Part shown: positions 1 through 12,600 of the stretch, in pieces | Numbering within the stretch: the first letter of the stretch is position 1 | Layout: the number at the start of each line of letters is the position of its first letter | From: Theocolax elegans | Taxonomy: Eukaryota > Arthropoda > Insecta > Hymenoptera > Cerocephalidae | Direction: 5' to 3' | Length of the DNA stretch: 64,000 nt | Assembly: GCA_026168455.1 (NCBI GenBank) | Contig: CM047425.1 | Location: 22,894,648-22,958,647, forward strand | Notes under the pieces: generated by a model | What the model saw: the letters and a program-made list of their open reading frames with translations, nothing else | The model's database searches: none | Told to the model about the DNA's origin: nothing | Made by a program: the position numbers and the translations under genes

Positions 1-440
1 TAAAAATGGAAATTTTTCAATTTTTAAAAAAAATTGCTATTTTCAAAGTCATTTATCTCAAAATCTATTAATTTTTTTGAAAAAACAGTACACACAACTT
101 TTGTCCAAAGTAATCTTTAGGACTTATCTACCCAGGTTACGATTCTTAATTTTAAAATCTCATAGAGATAGAACACCTGGATTTTTTTATTTTGATCTAA
201 CACCGCTCAAAAGATCACATTTTTCAAGAGCTTTCGAATGGCGGTGGTTAGATTATTAGCCAAGTCCACTGGTGAAAGTTATGCCTTAAAATACATGAAA
301 ATTAGTGATTTTATGAGGTTTATGAGGCATAACTTTCACCAACGGTGAAATTACATATATACACATATAATCGAGTAAGAAACTATTATTTTGTCTTATT
401 AAATAATGCGAGGAAAAAGAAGCGAAATCATTTTGATTTG
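1..440. other. AT-rich DNA with one hairpin
   Basis: No gene is recognised here. The only structure is an inverted repeat: GGTGAAAGTTATGCC at 271-285 is matched by its reverse complement at 326-340, with about 40 bases between the arms. It resembles the relic of a small foldback element. The TTG-initiated frame at 77-259 has no codon bias or recognisable motif. Confidence 0.5.
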
Positions 441-444
441 TGTT

Positions 445-812
445 GAGAAATGGAAGTCCATAAAGTTATCTCCACGAATTTGCGAGCATTAGTGGCGTTA
501 TCGTCAAATGGGCTGAGTGTATGGTGAACAATAATTATGAGTAATTAAAGCATGGCTTGATTGATGTAATGATTAATTACATATTACTCAATTGATCGAA
601 TAATGATAATTTTCAATGAAAAATGTTACGTACGGAGTGATTTTGGAGTATTTTCTCCGCATCAATAGCTGTGGCGCTCAACTTCGATTTCGTTTGGAAG
701 AAATCTATTTTTATTTTTGTTATCCATAATGATTGTTGAATATGAACTTAGCCCACCTGACGACAGCGCCACGAATGCTCGAAAATTTTCGGGTGGTGAA
801 TTAATTTTAAAC
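445..812. mobile_element. Decayed foldback MITE, family A copy 1
   Basis: The outer parts are inverted copies of each other: a stretch near 485-530 (AGTGGCGTTATCG, then GGGCTGAGT) is mirrored near 740-800 (CTTAGCCCACCTGACGACAGCGCCAC). The centre holds a stretch around 560-600 (TGATGTAATGATTAATTACA) that recurs, with the same flanking GGCGCTCAAC box, in the better preserved copy at 43104-43616. No open frame is present, so this is a non-autonomous element. Its TTAA ends are no longer clear and the boundaries are approximate. Confidence 0.65.
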
Positions 813-820
813 AACATTAT

Positions 821-871
821 TAATGTGAATAATTAATTAATGTGAATAATTAATTAATGTAAATAATTAAT
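821..871. repeat. 17-bp tandem repeat, three units
   Basis: Three consecutive units of TAATGTGAATAATTAAT occupy 821-837, 838-854 and 855-871. The third has a single G-to-A change. A partial fourth unit follows. Confidence 0.9.
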
Positions 872-957
872 GTGAAAAAGGTGGTAATGATCATCGAAAT
901 GAACACAATGATTAATTCATTCTTCTTACAATATGTAACTATCGAATAATAAAACCA

Positions 958-1551
958 TTAAGAGGACATCGATGCTAGCGATTTTATCAACATATAGGAG
1001 TGATGGTTTTTAATTTTTATTTTTAACTATAACAGTTTATGAGGAATTCTATACGGTAATTTAAATAATCTGTCAAATTTTGGTACAAATTCATTGCGTA
1101 TTTACGAAGAATAGTGCGAAACTGTAATTATGATGCAAAATAACCTGATTATAGTGAATTACAGTTTCGCACTATTTTCTTTTTTTTTCTTCTTATTTTA
1201 ACATCGCTCTTTTTATGCTCCCATATCGGCCGCTAATCAGCGACGGAGGTCATACGATGTCTTGGTGAAGAAAACACTTGTTGAAAATACATTCCCCAGT
1301 GGTGCTTGTATTAATCGGCCGGGGTCGGGAGTCGAACCTGGGACTTCCAGATTACGAGCCCGACGCCCTATTTCGCACTATTCTTCGTAAAAACTCAATG
1401 AATTTGCACCAAAATTTGACAGATTAGTTATATTAGTACATAGAATAGGGCTCTGGTCTCATGCCTTAAAAACTGGTTTAGTTATTGATGAAAATTAAAA
1501 ACGGTGACTCCATATATGTCGCTAAAATCGCTAGCTTCGACAACCTCTTAA
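958..1551. mobile_element. TTAA-flanked foldback MITE (family D) with an inserted SINE
   Basis: The left end TTAAGAGGACATCGA (958 on) and the right end, read in reverse complement as TTAAGAGGTTGTCGA (from 1551), begin two long inverted arms. The arms continue through GCTAGCGATTTTA, CTGTCAAATTTTGG and TTACGAAGAATAGTGCGAAA before meeting in a central hairpin (about 1115-1176). TTAA at both borders is the target duplication expected of the piggyBac superfamily; no transposase frame is present. A SINE interrupts the right arm at 1177-1370. Without it the element would be about 390 bp. Confidence 0.8.
1177..1370 (-). mobile_element. 5'-truncated tRNA-derived SINE
   Basis: On the minus strand this reads as the anticodon arm and T arm of a tRNA followed by an unrelated tail and an A-rich end. 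A perfect Pol III B box (GGTTCGACTCC) lies at 1338-1328. A tRNA-like anticodon loop CTCGTAA (anticodon CGT, Thr-like) lies at 1358-1352. The A box and D arm are missing, so the copy is 5'-truncated. The A-rich tail corresponds to the T-rich run at 1177-1200. A perfect 12-bp duplication TTTCGCACTATT flanks the insert at 1165-1176 and 1371-1382, the signature of LINE-mediated retroposition. It is nested in the right arm of the foldback element at 958-1551 and therefore inserted later. Confidence 0.8.
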
Positions 1552-4500
1552 AAACATGAATAATTGAACTGATTCATACAAATGTATTTCTAAAATATGT
1601 AATAAAAATCATCCAATTAATTGAAAAAAAATAGTTGCTATTTCTACAATGAAATAAAATGTAATAGAAACCGTAGCAACAAGAAGAAAACGAATGAAAG
1701 ATTATAAAAGGACGTACAGTATAATATTGTATACAAGTGTAGAAATGATATTACAACAAGAGGTACAAATAAAGAAAAAAAAGGAGATAAAATGATCAAA
1801 AAGGATGAAAGAGAACACGTGAATAGGGAGGCTTTGGAAAGTGGCATTATTAGCTTCGAATCGAACCAATCATGGTGCTTCCTTATTAAGCCCTGCGGCA
1901 CCCTTGACTTTGTTGCTCATAGGCTCATAGGATATAGTCATTCAATCTTCCAGTCAAACTAAACTTATATTTTCTTCTATTTGAAATAATTTATATAGAA
2001 AAAATAGAGACCCACGTTATATCTAAAAAAATGTAAATAACATTTATTACTAATTTAATATTGAATGATGATAATATCTTTCACCCTCTATTGCTGATTT
2101 AAAAATAAAAAGGATTATAAATCAATTTCTTAAGAGCCAAGTAGATTTTTTAATTCATAAGAAATTGATATATAATCCTTATGGCGTTTAAATTATTTTA
2201 ATGTCATTGGTAAAAACAAAAACTAAACTTACTGTATTTAATATTTTTTAAATTAACAATAATAATATTTAATAGATAACTAGATGAAATAAAAAATAGT
2301 ACCTCAGCAGAAATCTTATTCCAATTAATAAATAATAAATAATTCAATTAAAATATTTTAACAGAATCATAAAGATGGATGGATTCACTTTCAATTTCAT
2401 ATTTGTAACCATTCTAGTACGTACTTATAAAAATTCTATAAATTTGCCAAGGTAAAATATGGTAAAAATGCGTTTATTTTTGTAAATATTGCAATTGTGA
2501 CAAAAATCAGTAGTTGTAAATCACATGGAATCTTTAATAAGCCATTCAAATGTATAGAAATTTTAAGTTTGATCCTGTGGAAAGCTGAAAACATAATTTA
2601 GATTTTTTGAAGTTATGATCATTCCATTGCTATGGAAATAGGCCAAAAGCGGTTTCAACAGATAATATTTACTAGCGATTTTCACTATGTAGTTCTGAAG
2701 TTGAAATTACTATCAGGGTATTAATGTCTACAGTGTCAAAACAGTGTAATATAAACATAACGTTTATATTATTTCATAACATAGTAAAATAATATAGTGT
2801 TTTAAATAAGAATGATAATTAAAATTGAGAATTGGAAACTTATTAATACAACATGAGAAGTATGTGTTGTAATGAAATAAGAAAAAGTATATCTTCCAAT
2901 TAAATAAAAATAATACTGCGGAAACATCGGCGTTGATTTTTAATAAAATATTGATGCTCTTTCAATATTGAATGAAGAGTAGGCGACACGTTTGAAGGAA
3001 TGAAAATAAAGGAAATATACGTCGATCTTTATGACGCAGTAGGAAGAGTTTATGAAGAAATCTGACCTGAAGGAGAAGGAAATCTTGGCGAAAGAAAGAG
3101 GGAGCGTCAACGTCGATGGAGCGCCAAAACTTCACTCGGAGCGAGTTCTCTTTAATTTCACGGAATTCGTAAAATGCGCCGTCGCGGGAGGTATGACGCC
3201 AGGGTGAAGGGTACAACATTATAGTTGCGAGACCTGGGTGACAAGTATCCTCGGTGGGGTGGGTATCAATTTGAATATCTGCGCGAGCAAGCCAATATTC
3301 AATATCCAGACCCTCTTACCGAATTCCAGAATAAACTAATTGTCCCTTGCTCGCTCGCGACAACGCGTATCGAGGGGCCTTTTACCTCCAACGTCTATCA
3401 CTCTACATTATTAATTGCTAGTTTTTTCCTTATTATCAACAATCCCTACAATCACGTATATCAATATTACATCGTTTACATCGATCGATAAGAATTTTAT
3501 CCTTTCCGAAGTCAAAATTGCCTCTGATTTTGTAACGAGGTATCTGACCTGTGAATATTTAGATCCTTTGAAAATATATATCAAAAAGTTAAATCAGATT
3601 ATATTAATTTTTTGGTATTAAAATCTCTTATATAGACAGTTCGTAATAAATAAGCAACAAATTTGGTTTTATAGCTTTGAAAAATGATCTTGCAGTCAAC
3701 TTTATCTACGTAATGCCTATAACTTATGATAATTTATAGATTTTTAGTTTTTATTAACTAATTAATATACATATATAAAATATAGAAAATATTTTTTAAA
3801 GATATAAACTATTACCGATACAATGTCATACATTTTAACTTAAGTTTCAATGACACTAAATGCTGAGAAATTTAAGTTAAGAAATTTCTAATTAAAGTTC
3901 GTTAACTAACAGTGCAAGTGTATCTACGTAGGATTTCAAGCAGATAAGTAACGAGCATAGTTAGACAAGATATCTACATGTACAATACTAATGTTAGTTT
4001 AGTTTCACCGCTTCGTTGTATTTTTATACATTATTATATTAGAAATTATATATGATCATTCGATGTTTATTTATTATTCCAACAATTTTTTTTTGTAAAA
4101 AATATTTTTAATTTAAAACTAATTAAAAATATGCAATAACAAACACAACTTTTAGGTATTGCGTGGAAATTGTATTTACATAATCAACGTGATAAATTAA
4201 AAAAAATATTATATTATAAAAATTATTTATATTTTCTCCATAAATAACAAACTATATTATCGAAATAATTATATTTAGGAGAATTATAAAAAAAATAAGC
4301 CGTTTTCTTTTATTTTTAGAGAATGCGTAATTCTTGTTTTACCAACGTGTATTTCAGGACCAATTAGCGAGTAACCGATTAATCGTCTTTCTCATACCCG
4401 TTGCTAAAATAGTTTGTAAGGGAGACCAATTCGTAAAACGAAAATTAAAATTTTATGACTCAATTATTCAAACTATTTTGAGAGAGAAACAAAAGATAGT

Positions 4501-5200
4501 TATCAGTATTAATTGGTGTATCATAAACAATATATTTTTAAGTAAATATTTAATATTCAACTATCCATTCACAATCAAGTCGAATCAATTTACAGTCGGT
4601 TTATCTTTATAAAATTTGAATATGAATATTAACTACTATTGGGTAAGAGAGAGAGAGAGAGAGAGAAGGGACCTTAAAAAAACAAAACAAAACGAAGACC
4701 GAGAAAGAAAATATAAACGGGGAGTCTGAGTAAATCAAGGCAAATTTAATTTTGTGGATTCTCAAGTCTGTATATTCATACCTACCGCCATTCTTGTTCT
4801 CAGATAGCACAAGCGATTGGGGAACAAAACGTTCATTAAAGTCTTTAATTGTTCAAGTATTTCAACCAAGGATCATCTTTCTTTCATTACAACAGAGCAG
4901 TTATTGACTTTTCTATAATATAACACGATTATTTGAATAAAACCTTGATATCTTAAAATATGTGTTAAAATAGTCAATTGTACGTGTTTCTTTGAAACAT
5001 ATCTTCTTTCTTAAATAATTATTATAAGTAAACTTTCAATTTTATTTTAAATAATAAACAAATATTGTGCAGTAATGTTATGAAAATATTTTACTTTCAT
5101 AAGTTACGAAAAATTGATGAGAAAAATTGTGATTGTACAATATTAAACTATGTAATAAGTAAACTTTTACTGTTTCATCTATTAATGTAGATTATTTTAG
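1552..5200. other. AT-rich stretch without a recognised gene
   Basis: No exon with convincing splice sites and codon use is seen. A 69-bp hairpin lies at 2111-2179: AGGATTATAAATCAATTTCT is mirrored after about 27 bases by AGAAATTGATATATAATCCT. A (GA)n tract lies at about 4646-4667. The locally GC-richer segment 2985-3390 has open frames on both strands but no recognisable protein motif. Confidence 0.5.
2111..2179. repeat. Imperfect hairpin
   Basis: A left arm at 2111-2132 and a right arm at 2158-2179 are reverse complements with one small mismatch. The loop is about 25 nt. The dimensions could suit a small foldback element or a pre-miRNA-like fold, but neither arm matches a microRNA I recognise. 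Confidence 0.6.
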
Positions 5201-5223
5201 TTAATAATCAAACTATTACTTAC

Positions 5224-5320
5224 CCGTTTGAAGTAGTGTCGAAAACATCGTTGTAATCTTCGTCAGTGTAATCTTGGACGCTCGGATCCAAATCTTCCAC
5301 ATCTTCAAGGACACCGGTAG
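5224..5320 (-). CDS. Internal exon of an unidentified acidic, probably extracellular protein
   Basis: This 97-nt block sits between a strong 3' splice site on the minus strand (T-rich tract then CAG, 5323-5321) and a consensus donor (GG then GTAAGT, from 5223 down). The third frame, entered after two bases, translates to TGVLEDVEDLDPSVQDYTDE and then DYNDVFDTTSN, with GG left over to start the next codon. The chain is strongly acidic, and its two Asp/Glu-flanked tyrosines (DYTDEDYND) resemble tyrosine-sulfation contexts, which would suit a secreted or membrane ectodomain. A second open frame (LPVSLKMWKIW...) exists but its composition is less protein-like. No family is recognised. The partner exons must lie on the minus strand outside the nearby sequence; none is seen within several kb. 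Confidence 0.6.
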
Positions 5321-5975
5321 CTGAAAAAAACGAAAGAAAAATATACAATTATACAAATTATCAAAATTGCAAAGAGAAGAAACAATTACTTTTTTGTCGA
5401 AAAACAATGTTCGTACGCTCACTTGGAAAAATGTATAATATACGAGACGATATTTATAAAATAAGTCGTTAAGAAAGAAAAAAGTAAGAAAGTGTAAAGA
5501 TAAATCGTGTAATCACAGTAGCATTAAGCCGCACAAGCGCGCAAATTGAGTTAAAAAATTACCGTCGCTTTCTTCCCCGTTAGGGGGAGCTAAAGCTATA
5601 GCCCGGGAAGGATGTAGCGCCACCTATAGGCGGGCTTGTCGAATTGAATAAAATTGTAATAAATCGTAGGCTCTTTGTCAAGGTGCCCGGGCGAGAAACG
5701 AGCTCCCATTAAACTGCCTCGTAACCTTGTATCTCTGTATACCTATGCACACACGTGACCATACCCTGCCGCCGAAGCAGAATCCACCTTTTACGAGATC
5801 GTCGCCATCCTCGTCCTAAAGTCGCACTCGTATTTCCGTTCGCGTGGTTCCTCGGACTCTTCGTTGTATACACCTTTACAGTAGTTGTATTATTTACATC
5901 TTTTCAAAATCGAGAACATATAAAATATTTTGTGAATTCTACACTGGTATTTTAATATAATAAGTGTTGATTCTT
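5321..5975. other. Intron-like flank of the minus-strand exon
   Basis: The segment just upstream of the minus-strand exon is AT-rich to about 5520. It is then GC-richer, with a stretch near 5605-5640 (TAGCGCCACCTATAGG) that has the look of a dispersed repeat. The 66-codon + frame at 5755-5955 shows a hydrophobic run but no start context, splice sites or homology I can name. Confidence 0.4.
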
Positions 5976-6731
5976 TTAAAGTGTAAAGCCTAGGTTAAAA
6001 TTGAAAAAAAGATAATCAACTTTATTAATTTAATTAAGATAATCAACAATTATTAATTTTTTTAAGACAATTAAAAAGTTTCTTAATTTTTTAAATAAAT
6101 TATATTATTATTAACTTTTATTTGAAATTTGATGATCAATTTATATGTCACATAACTATTTTAATTAATTATGAGACTTCGTACTCTGATTTTTTCCATA
6201 ATAGACTTACCGCAAATATCTCAGAAATCACTTTATCGAATAGGCTGAAATTTTAACAGTAACTTTTAAATATGATTTTAATCCACTTGAGTGGAACTGA
6301 CAGTGTTAAAATTGTAATAAAAAATGATTCATACCAAATTATTTTAAAAATTCAAAAATTGTGTAAAAACATTTAAATTATTTGTTTTAATAAATATTTA
6401 GACTTTTATTGAAATTCTGTTCCATTCAAGTGGATTCAAATCGTATTTAAATGTTATACTGTTAAAATACTTAAAATTTCAGCCTATTCGATAAAGTGAT
6501 TCCTGAGATATCTGCGGTAAGTCCACTATGGAAAAAAATCAGAGTATGGAGTCTCATAATTAATTAAAATAGTTATGTATATATCAATTGTCCAACAGAT
6601 TTTAAATAAAAGTTAATAAAAATATAATTTGTTCAAAAAATTAAGAAATGTTTTCTATTGTTATAAAAAAAATTATTAATTGTTAAAATTGAACATTTTT
6701 TTAAAATTTTAACACAGGCTTGTCCTCTTAA
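5976..6731. mobile_element. TTAA-flanked foldback MITE (family E)
   Basis: The right end, read in reverse complement, begins TTAAGAGGACAAGCCTGTG. The left end begins TTAAAGTGTAAAGCCTAGG. The arms then run inward as inverted copies for about 350 bp each, including ATTATTAACTTTTATTT on the left (about 6110) and the box CTATTCGATAAAGTGATT with its reverse complement (about 6483 and 6225). TTAA flanks both ends. There is no coding capacity. The first nine bases of the better preserved end are the same as in the element at 958-1551. Confidence 0.8.
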
Positions 6732-9370
6732 TCAAAAGTTTAAAAAATACGACCCTTGTTCGATAATTAATAGTATTGATACAGTTATTGTCAACGCTCC
6801 CCATAGTCATAATTTAAGTGGTTAATATTTGTTTGTGGATCTGAAGAAGTACAAAAATTTGAAAAGGTGAAAAAAATCAGCTTGGTATGCAGCCTCTTCG
6901 AGCTAATTTATTAAATAAAATTAACGATAATACTGCAAGAATGGTACGTAAAGAATGTAAATTAAACGAAGACATTAAAAACAAAATTTTGAAATATAAT
7001 GTAAATGGTTGGTGGTTCATTCATCTCCTTAAATGCTATAGAAATGGACCAAGAAGCGTTTTATCTTAGGCAATTTATTACTCATCTTTACTATCTATTT
7101 TCGAAATTGAAATTTCTACCAAAGGAAAAGTGAAAGTTATAGCTTTCAAGGGTCTATTATCTTTCTCGAACTAATAAACTTTGAAATTTTTTATTCTCCA
7201 TAAGAGAAAATAGTCTAATAGAAAAGAAAACAATTAAAATTTTCGAACTTTGACAATTTAAGCGAAACGACGTTTTTGAAGTAAGAGCTTTTTAAATTAT
7301 CCGAATATTTATGGTCAAAGTTTAACAATCGAGCAGATGCTTCTAGACCAAACTTTTACAAACATTCAAACTATTCGATTAAAAAGTTAATTTAATCCTA
7401 GATTTTTCCATTAAATTCGGTATAATTCGAATTATAATCATAGATAATTTTATCTAAGATTGCGCGTTACAATTGAAGATAAGTTTTACCGAAAATGTTT
7501 CCGTTGCAGACTAATTTTCACGTCGCTTAGTAGTAGCCGCCCCCAAAATTAATCATACTTGCAGAATCCCACATGTCCTTTCGTTCGTTTATAATAATCC
7601 AGAAGGATCTTGAGGGCCTTTTGATTTATATGCGCGAACGTGAGCCCTTTCACGCGAGAAAGGGACTTAGGTGTTTCGCTAACGTTGTTTACTCGTTACA
7701 TATGAATTATAATACGAAATTCCCTCTGAGAAAGCGGAGGAGCGAGCTGAATAAACAAAAAAAAAGTGTACCTGTTTGCAACGCACGAGTGTAATTAAGG
7801 ATCCTCCGGAACAATCTGTCTTGAGTTGAAGAAAACAAATAGAAAAAAAATGGAAGACATTTACGCGCCTATGTCGTTTTTATAACATTTACCTTGTTTT
7901 CTCTTTCATTAGATAACATGCATATTAAAGTTATTGTGCAAAAATAATACCGGTAGCTAATAGTTTTAACGATCGAAACGTTTGTCATATAAACTTAACA
8001 AATTTACGACAAACAAATAAACATTTTTGTCATGCAGCACGGAGAAAAGTGTTCCTATCGGATGCTAAGTGCAATGAAACTCGATACTTTTAAGCCGATG
8101 AGCCATACTTATCCATGAACGACGGAAGGAAAAAGCTAAGAAATATAATCTTGCGTCAGCCGGTATTATTCTTCAAAAAGCTTTTTTCCCTCCTTTTCCC
8201 TCGTAAAAAGTCTTGTAAAAAGTGTACACTACTATTTTGCGTTTGCATAAAATATCGCTAAATTTATATCGAGATGCTTAAAACATTTTCGCTTGGTTAA
8301 TGTAGCAGGTTTAATAAAAGAACATTGTCAATATACAGCACGGTTTCCGAACTTTGGTGTATGGGCGCGATAAAGAAAAAGCGTTGAAAATATATACAAA
8401 AAAACGCCAAAGAGCCGAGGGATCTATAGCGTATAGGAGGAAAAGTTAGTAAACTCACTTTCTTTAGTCGACTTATATTTATAAAGTGCTCGAGAATTTT
8501 CAAGTTCTTTAATATAATATGTTAAGCTTGGGAAATCTTTTTCATATAATTTTCTAGGGTTCTGAGATGTGGTCTAGCATCTTTCAATCTTAATTGTCTT
8601 TAATTATTCGATCAACTATGTTAAGAAATCGATAATGCGTGCAAAGAAAAAGGTTATACAAATCTGATTAAAATGTGAAATCTATATTTGGATCCTCGTA
8701 TTCTTTTAATCTGCAACAGTTATATAGAACTGTGAAAAATGATTTCAAGGGAGTTACGCAAGTGAAATACTCTTTGCTCGGATTTCCTCACTTATACGTT
8801 CTTTAGAATGATTCTTTCAGTTTCCAATTTCACGTATATAGAGAGTAGAATTAAGTTTTTGTAATATTAAAATTCAAAAATTTTTGCAACGTTTATAACT
8901 CATCTACTTCTTTCATGAAAAGTAAATTGAAAAAAATGATTATACAAATTAAGACAGATATATTAATTTTTACATTATATTTGAAAAAATGATTACAACA
9001 ATAATTCTATAAACAATAGTCGCAATACATTTTTTGTTATTTATCCAATTTTTTATTAGATGGGCTTAATTATATGTTTTAATATTTTAAATTATCACTG
9101 CTTTACACAACGCGTTCCTAATATAAATCTTTAGCTTTCTTAATTATAAATATTGAAAAATAGAGTAAATTTTCATACGCATTTTACTAAGTATCGAATA
9201 ACTAAAATATATAAAAGGCCCGGTTCTCGGGTTTCCCGTTTCGTATATATGCAGACTCCAGCGGAAAGGCGTTTAATAAAAGTAGACCGCCGAAAGCGCG
9301 AGGCTCACCTTTACCTTCCTCTGGTTTTACCCAACTTTTCTTCTACATAGATATACGTATATGTATACGT
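6732..9370. other. AT-rich stretch without a recognised gene
   Basis: The frames at 6887-7069, 7573-7794 and 8297-8503 have no recognisable motif, no codon preference and no splice context. A moderately GC-rich patch lies at 7560-7800. Nothing further can be supported. Confidence 0.5.
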
Positions 9371-9378
9371 TTGTGTGC

Positions 9379-9420
<42 letters not shown>
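9371..9420. repeat. Compound (TG)n-(TA)n microsatellite
   Basis: A short GT/GC-rich run is followed by uninterrupted TA dinucleotides to about 9418. It makes several spurious open frames across this region. Confidence 0.95.
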
Positions 9421-9422
<2 letters not shown>

Positions 9423-9585
9423 GTACATCTAAGGCAGAGTCAGCCGATCGACTGCCAAAACGAAATTCTGGAAGGAGCGCCGTTGAAAAGTTCTTATTAC
9501 GTAAGAGAGACGGATATATGTCGGTTCATAAGCTCACCGGCGAAAACGGTGAAGTAGGAAAATGTAGAAGAATGTGGAATGCTTG

Positions 9586-9592
<7 letters not shown>

Positions 9593-9620
<28 letters not shown>
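9593..9620. repeat. (TG)n microsatellite
   Basis: About fourteen uninterrupted TG dinucleotides. Confidence 0.95.
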
Positions 9621-9649
9621 ATGAGGTAACTATTTTACTTTACGAAGGT

Positions 9650-12600
9650 TAATAAAACACACGAATTTTTTTCCTCTGATTTCGTAAAAAAGAAATCGCT
9701 CGATAATTCTCATGTGTAAAAATGTATTATAATTATACGGTATTTTATTCATAAAACGTATTTAATTAGCAATTTCCAGATGAGCGCTTTATTAAATTTT
9801 TTAAAATTAATATTAAACAAATAAATCTATACGGGGCATATTACTTTGAATGATTAACGAAAATTCTTTTTGTATCGTCCGATGTATAAATATATATTTG
9901 TGTATGTTATATAAATGGTATGTATTAAAATTTTCATATTTTCCGTCACGAAGCTTTGATGTGAAATTATAATAATTCCTAACGCTTTATTTATTTTCAT
10001 CCGAAACCAAAGTAATTATTAAAATTATTTAAACGGATTAACGGCACAGTTAGCGTCGCACATTATTATCGTCATACGTGCAATATTAGATTCTTCACTT
10101 TGAGCCCCGACTGCACGTTAATGGAAAAAGGTTTTTGATATAATAGAATGGCTCTTGAAAAAAGGATAAAATAGCAAAAGAATGGTACGAGAAAAGAGAC
10201 AGGTGACGCCTTTTTGTGTTATGTGACTCGACGCGAAGGTTCGCCGCCAAACGTTGCGAAATTTGAGATCCTCTTCAGGCGCAACCAACGTCTCACTTTG
10301 ACTTCACCAAGGAGGCTGCGTTTCATAAAGCTCGCGAGCTCCTTGTTTACCCTTTTCCATGGTGAAAACGTGGATAAAATATAAGTATAATTACCGACAA
10401 AGTACGATATTCAACTTCTCTTTGATGCCAGTGTCTTTTACACTTTTTCACGATAAAATTTTTTTAATTTTTACATTATTCTCCTATTTCATTTATTTTA
10501 TTCGCGGATACTTTAGTAATATTTTTTTTAGACTTAATTAGCAAATCGCGGTGTAATATTTGACGTCTCAATGTTGGCTCAGCTGTTGGAATTACACAAA
10601 TTATTTCAGGATTTTGCGTCGGTAGTTATAATTTGCTTATCAATATATTATAGCTCTCTGACCGTAATCTAATGTATGGTCAAACTTTGTATTCATAGAA
10701 ACGACTGTTCAATAATTAGCCCTTGCTTAACGATCTCAAAGATGCACTTTGCCTTCTAACTTTGGCCGTTTTCCCGGCTTCTCTCGTTTATACAACTTTA
10801 CAAGATTAACAGCTTCCATTACAAGTGAAGTCGAATTCGGTTGAACCTATATTATGAATATAGGATTTAATGGTCTCAACATTCACCGGAATTAAACTCA
10901 ACCTTGCGTTTATTATTTTAATTTATTAATATTTCATTTTGCACATTTTGACGCGTACCTCTCGTTATTACTACACTTCAATGAAAATTATTTATAAACC
11001 GTTTTAACATTTGAAAACGTCATTTTGTTTTATTTATACAATTTTCAAATTTACATAAAATAAAAAAAACTCTAATTATACCAAATTACTAAAGAGTGTG
11101 CCTGATTTTGCAAGCCTAAAAGTTACACAAATCAAAAAACATATAATTATTTATCATAATTGTTGGAATATATTTACAACCTACTTGACGGAACCATTAT
11201 AATTAAAAATGAATAAATCATTTTGAACAATAAAGAAGAGGTTGTTTACATATTCCAGTGTATCCGGTAGCAGAGCGATGCGAGCGATGCGAGCGTGTTT
11301 TTATTTTCTATTCGAATTGTATATACATATCCTCGTCCCTTTTCCGGGTGAGATTTTCATTATCGGATACCCAGGTTGAAAATTTCCCCGAAACACGAAA
11401 GCTGACGCATTTTTAAAGAGGCATCGGCGCGCACTCGTCGAGTGTGGATGAGTGGAGTGAACACGCGGGCTCGGCTTTTCCGACAAGTGGCTGCTGCACG
11501 TATACACGTATATATGCGCGCGTGAGTGTCCGCGTCCGCGCGCTTCTCCGCGTGTGTTGCGAATCGGAGTACTTTTCAGGTATATACATATAAATATACA
11601 TATACATATAAAATACGTCGAGATGAACGCCAACTTTTAATGTAATCCCCGTGTAAAAGGGGTAACTCGACCTCGGAAATTTGCTCTGTGTTAGTGGGAT
11701 ATTTACGAGGAGTCGCTTTGCATTTCGTATTATTCGATACGCGCATCCGTAATACGCGTACGTGGCTTCTAGCTATATTAGTCCATAATGTTAATGCTCC
11801 CGACCGATCGGATATTATTTTTTTTATTTTTCTTTTTAATTTGTCTATCTGTTACATGGCAATTGGTTGCGAAAGTTAATCGACGAAATCTGATTTATGT
11901 TCCCGTAAATTCATGTAATCTGTACAATGTGTACATCCATATAAAGCAGATTAAACATTCACTCGATCGTTTGCAGATTTCCTTGAGTTAATAATTATTT
12001 ATTCAATCCGTTCATTTGTTTTCGTTTAAACTTCGATTTGATGGAAAGATTAATCGATAACTAATTTGTGATATCTTTTAGACTTATTAAATATTCGATT
12101 CACTTGCGCGTGTGTGCACATCTTGGTTAAAAACGAATGTTACGTATAAGTGTGATTTTCTTATAAATAAAATAACGTATCAGAATTTTCATTGAGTGTA
12201 CAATTAATTCCCTGATAGTCATTAATTATTTTTAAAATATTTTTTATTTTGAAAGTAATTTTTGTTTGCTTTATAATTCGCAATTAAAATAACAATAAAT
12301 AAATTCCGAAAATGTTATATTAATTGATGATTTTTAATATAAAATAAGTTTTAAATGTATTCAATTCACTTAATTAATTACAAATAAAACGATTCTTATT
12401 TTACATTGAGTAACGGTAATACAACGGTTTATACAATGAAGGTATAAATACCGAAAATAAATACTATTGCGCGTATGATGATTCAACTGCAAACAATAAA
12501 ACAGACATGATAAATGTACGATGACCTTTATCAATTAAAGTGCCGAAATGTTCGTTCGGTGATCACGAATTCATCTGTCAAAGTATAGGCATTGAATGTG

